Assembly: GCA_036559195.1 (NCBI GenBank)
Contig: DATBTN010000026.1
Coordinates: 1 to 45,556 of the forward strand
DNA length: 45,556 nucleotides
From: Candidatus Baltobacteraceae bacterium
GTDB lineage: Bacteria; Vulcanimicrobiota; Vulcanimicrobiia; Vulcanimicrobiales; Vulcanimicrobiaceae
Direction of reading: 5' to 3'
A program made the translations under genes and the position numbers. The first letter of the stretch is position 1, and every line of letters begins with the position of its first letter. The notes beneath the pieces were generated by a model. It was given only the letters and a program-made list of their open reading frames with translations. It was not told the origin of the DNA and did no database searches. Of the stretch, positions 43,958-45,556 are shown one piece after another.

Positions 43958-44001
43958 CGAGTTTCTACATCCCAGGTACTAAAGAGTCGGGAGTCTGAAG
44001 T

Positions 44002-44595
44002 ATGACCGTTCTACCGCAAATCTCTAACGGAGCTCGGGTCTTCGTTATTGGCAAAGATCCCCTCGTTTCGCAAGCGCTCTCGAAGCTGCTGGCGCTCGAT
44101 CCCGATCTCAACGTGCTGGGCGAATCGCCGACTATCGGCACTGCCCCAATCGCGCAGCTGCGCCCCGACGTGGTGGTCCTCGATACCGCCGGGCGCCCAT
44201 CGGATGCCGCAGGCACCCGCGCCTTCCTTCAGCGGGTCGCCCCGAACGCGAAGGTCGCCCTGCTCGACGAATTGCGTTCCATGAGCGTGGGCGCGATGCT
44301 CGATACGGTCAAGGGTATGGGTCCGCAAGGCGGCAGCAGCGAGCATCCCCGGCATCTGGCCGCGATCCCGCTGAGCGGACCGCTCTCGGGTAGCCACGAT
44401 ACCTCAACGCTGTCGGATCGCGAACTCGAAGTCGTGCGCTTGGTTGCCGAGGGTCTCTCCAACAAAGAGATCAGCACGCGCCTCTCGCTGAGCGACAAAA
44501 CCGTGAAGAACCACATCTCGCACATCTTGGCGAAGATGAACCTGACCGCACGCACGCAAGTCGCGGTCTACGCGATCCGCGCGGGCCTCGTCTAA
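44002..44595 (+). CDS. LuxR/NarL-type regulator with degenerate receiver
   Basis: The 197-residue protein has an N-terminal receiver-like domain (about 10-105) and a C-terminal HTH (about 136-197, LSDRELEVVRLVAEGLSNKE and LSDKTVKNHISHILAKM). The Asp in VVVLDTAGR (D61) sits where the phospho-acceptor should be, but the acidic pair is reduced to GKD, and the usual Thr/Ser and Lys of the switch region are missing (KVALLDELRSM). It is probably not controlled by ordinary phosphorylation. GGGAG lies upstream of ATG 44002. A strong terminator follows it. No partner kinase is adjacent. Confidence 0.88.
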   Translation: MTVLPQISNGARVFVIGKDPLVSQALSKLLALDPDLNVLGESPTIGTAPIAQLRPDVVVLDTAGRPSDAAGTRAFLQRVAPNAKVALLDELRSMSVGAMLDTVKGMGPQGGSSEHPRHLAAIPLSGPLSGSHDTSTLSDRELEVVRLVAEGLSNKEISTRLSLSDKTVKNHISHILAKMNLTARTQVAVYAIRAGLV

Positions 44596-44624
44596 CGGCA
44601 ATCACTCGTACCTCCTAGTGCAGC

Positions 44625-44664
44625 AACGACAGCGCCCGGATTCAAATCCCGGGCGCTGTTGTTT
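44625..44664 (+). terminator. Rho-independent terminator after the LuxR gene
   Basis: ACAGCGCCCGG (44629-44639) and CCGGGCGCTGT (44649-44659) form a perfect 11-bp stem, extended by AAC/GTT with one mismatch, followed by TGTTTGCTT. It ends the gene that stops at 44595. The loop reads like a tRNA T-loop, but no tRNA surrounds it. Confidence 0.82.
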
Positions 44665-44759
44665 GCTTACCAAGCAATCGGTTGCGCGTAAAAAACGATA
44701 GGCCGATTCTTATCACAGGAAGGAGCGGACTCTCGGAGGCGACCCCGAAGGTCCCGCAC

Positions 44760-45556
<797 letters not shown>

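Noticed and set aside
43894-43998. A 34-codon open frame before the LuxR gene as a real gene
   Set aside because: The SD sequence is weak and the composition is not protein-like. I mention it only as a possible leader frame together with the hairpins.
44629-44659. tRNA-like T-arm (loop reads TTCAAAT)
   Set aside because: The stem is 11 bp, there is no acceptor, D or anticodon arm, and a T-rich tail follows, so it is a terminator.

Overview
The window is GC-rich, gene-dense chromosomal DNA from a didermic bacterium, shown by a TonB-dependent outer-membrane receptor, a lipoprotein and prepilins. Genes commonly touch or overlap, and GTG and TTG starts are frequent. The content would fit a soil-type, little-cultured phylum such as Candidatus Eremiobacterota (WPS-2). 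That assignment is a weak inference from overall gene style, not a match I could test.

Layout. 1-3854 (minus strand): the str operon rpsL-rpsG-fusA-tuf behind a near-consensus sigma70 promoter; tuf runs off the window edge. 3882-7046: a membrane protein, then an acyltransferase coupled to a prepilin and a pilus-associated protein. 7047-15141 and 18263-23637: a spread-out set of genes matching the known gene content of the CoA-dependent 2-aminobenzoate (anthranilate) pathway. It holds a CoA ligase, an acyl-CoA dehydrogenase, a crotonase, an SDR, the fused monooxygenase/old-yellow-enzyme flavoprotein and a RidA-family protein, with two DUF3311/sodium-solute-symporter pairs, an alpha/beta hydrolase and an O-methyltransferase nearby. 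A lipoprotein, a polytopic membrane protein and a GT39-type glycosyltransferase (15161-18251) sit between the two halves.

23628-24134 is a convergent intergenic region with two inverted copies of a highly structured 95-nt element. Each copy lies at the 3' end of a gene, in the same orientation relative to that gene, and is enclosed in its own long complementary arms. I consider it the most novel feature. 24142-26739: a zinc-ribbon protein, an Mpo1-like protein, an M20 amidohydrolase and a Tag-like glycosylase. 26731-32323: a large TonB-dependent receptor with an unusual C-terminal module, behind a two-component system. 32379-43802 (all minus): an unknown protein, an HD-GYP protein, a 21-residue candidate small protein and two giant ATPase regulators (LuxR type and BTAD type). 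Between the two regulators lie an ABM-family protein, a sortilin-like beta-propeller protein and an amidase. 44002-45556: a LuxR regulator with a degenerate receiver, a strong terminator, and a fatty-acid desaturase that runs off the right edge.

How the parts fit together. The aromatic genes can form one route: uptake by a symporter, CoA activation, dearomatisation by the fused flavoprotein, then beta-oxidation-like steps. The minus-strand block 32-44 kb looks like signalling and cell-surface functions. No tRNA, rRNA, CRISPR array, intact insertion sequence or phage gene was seen.
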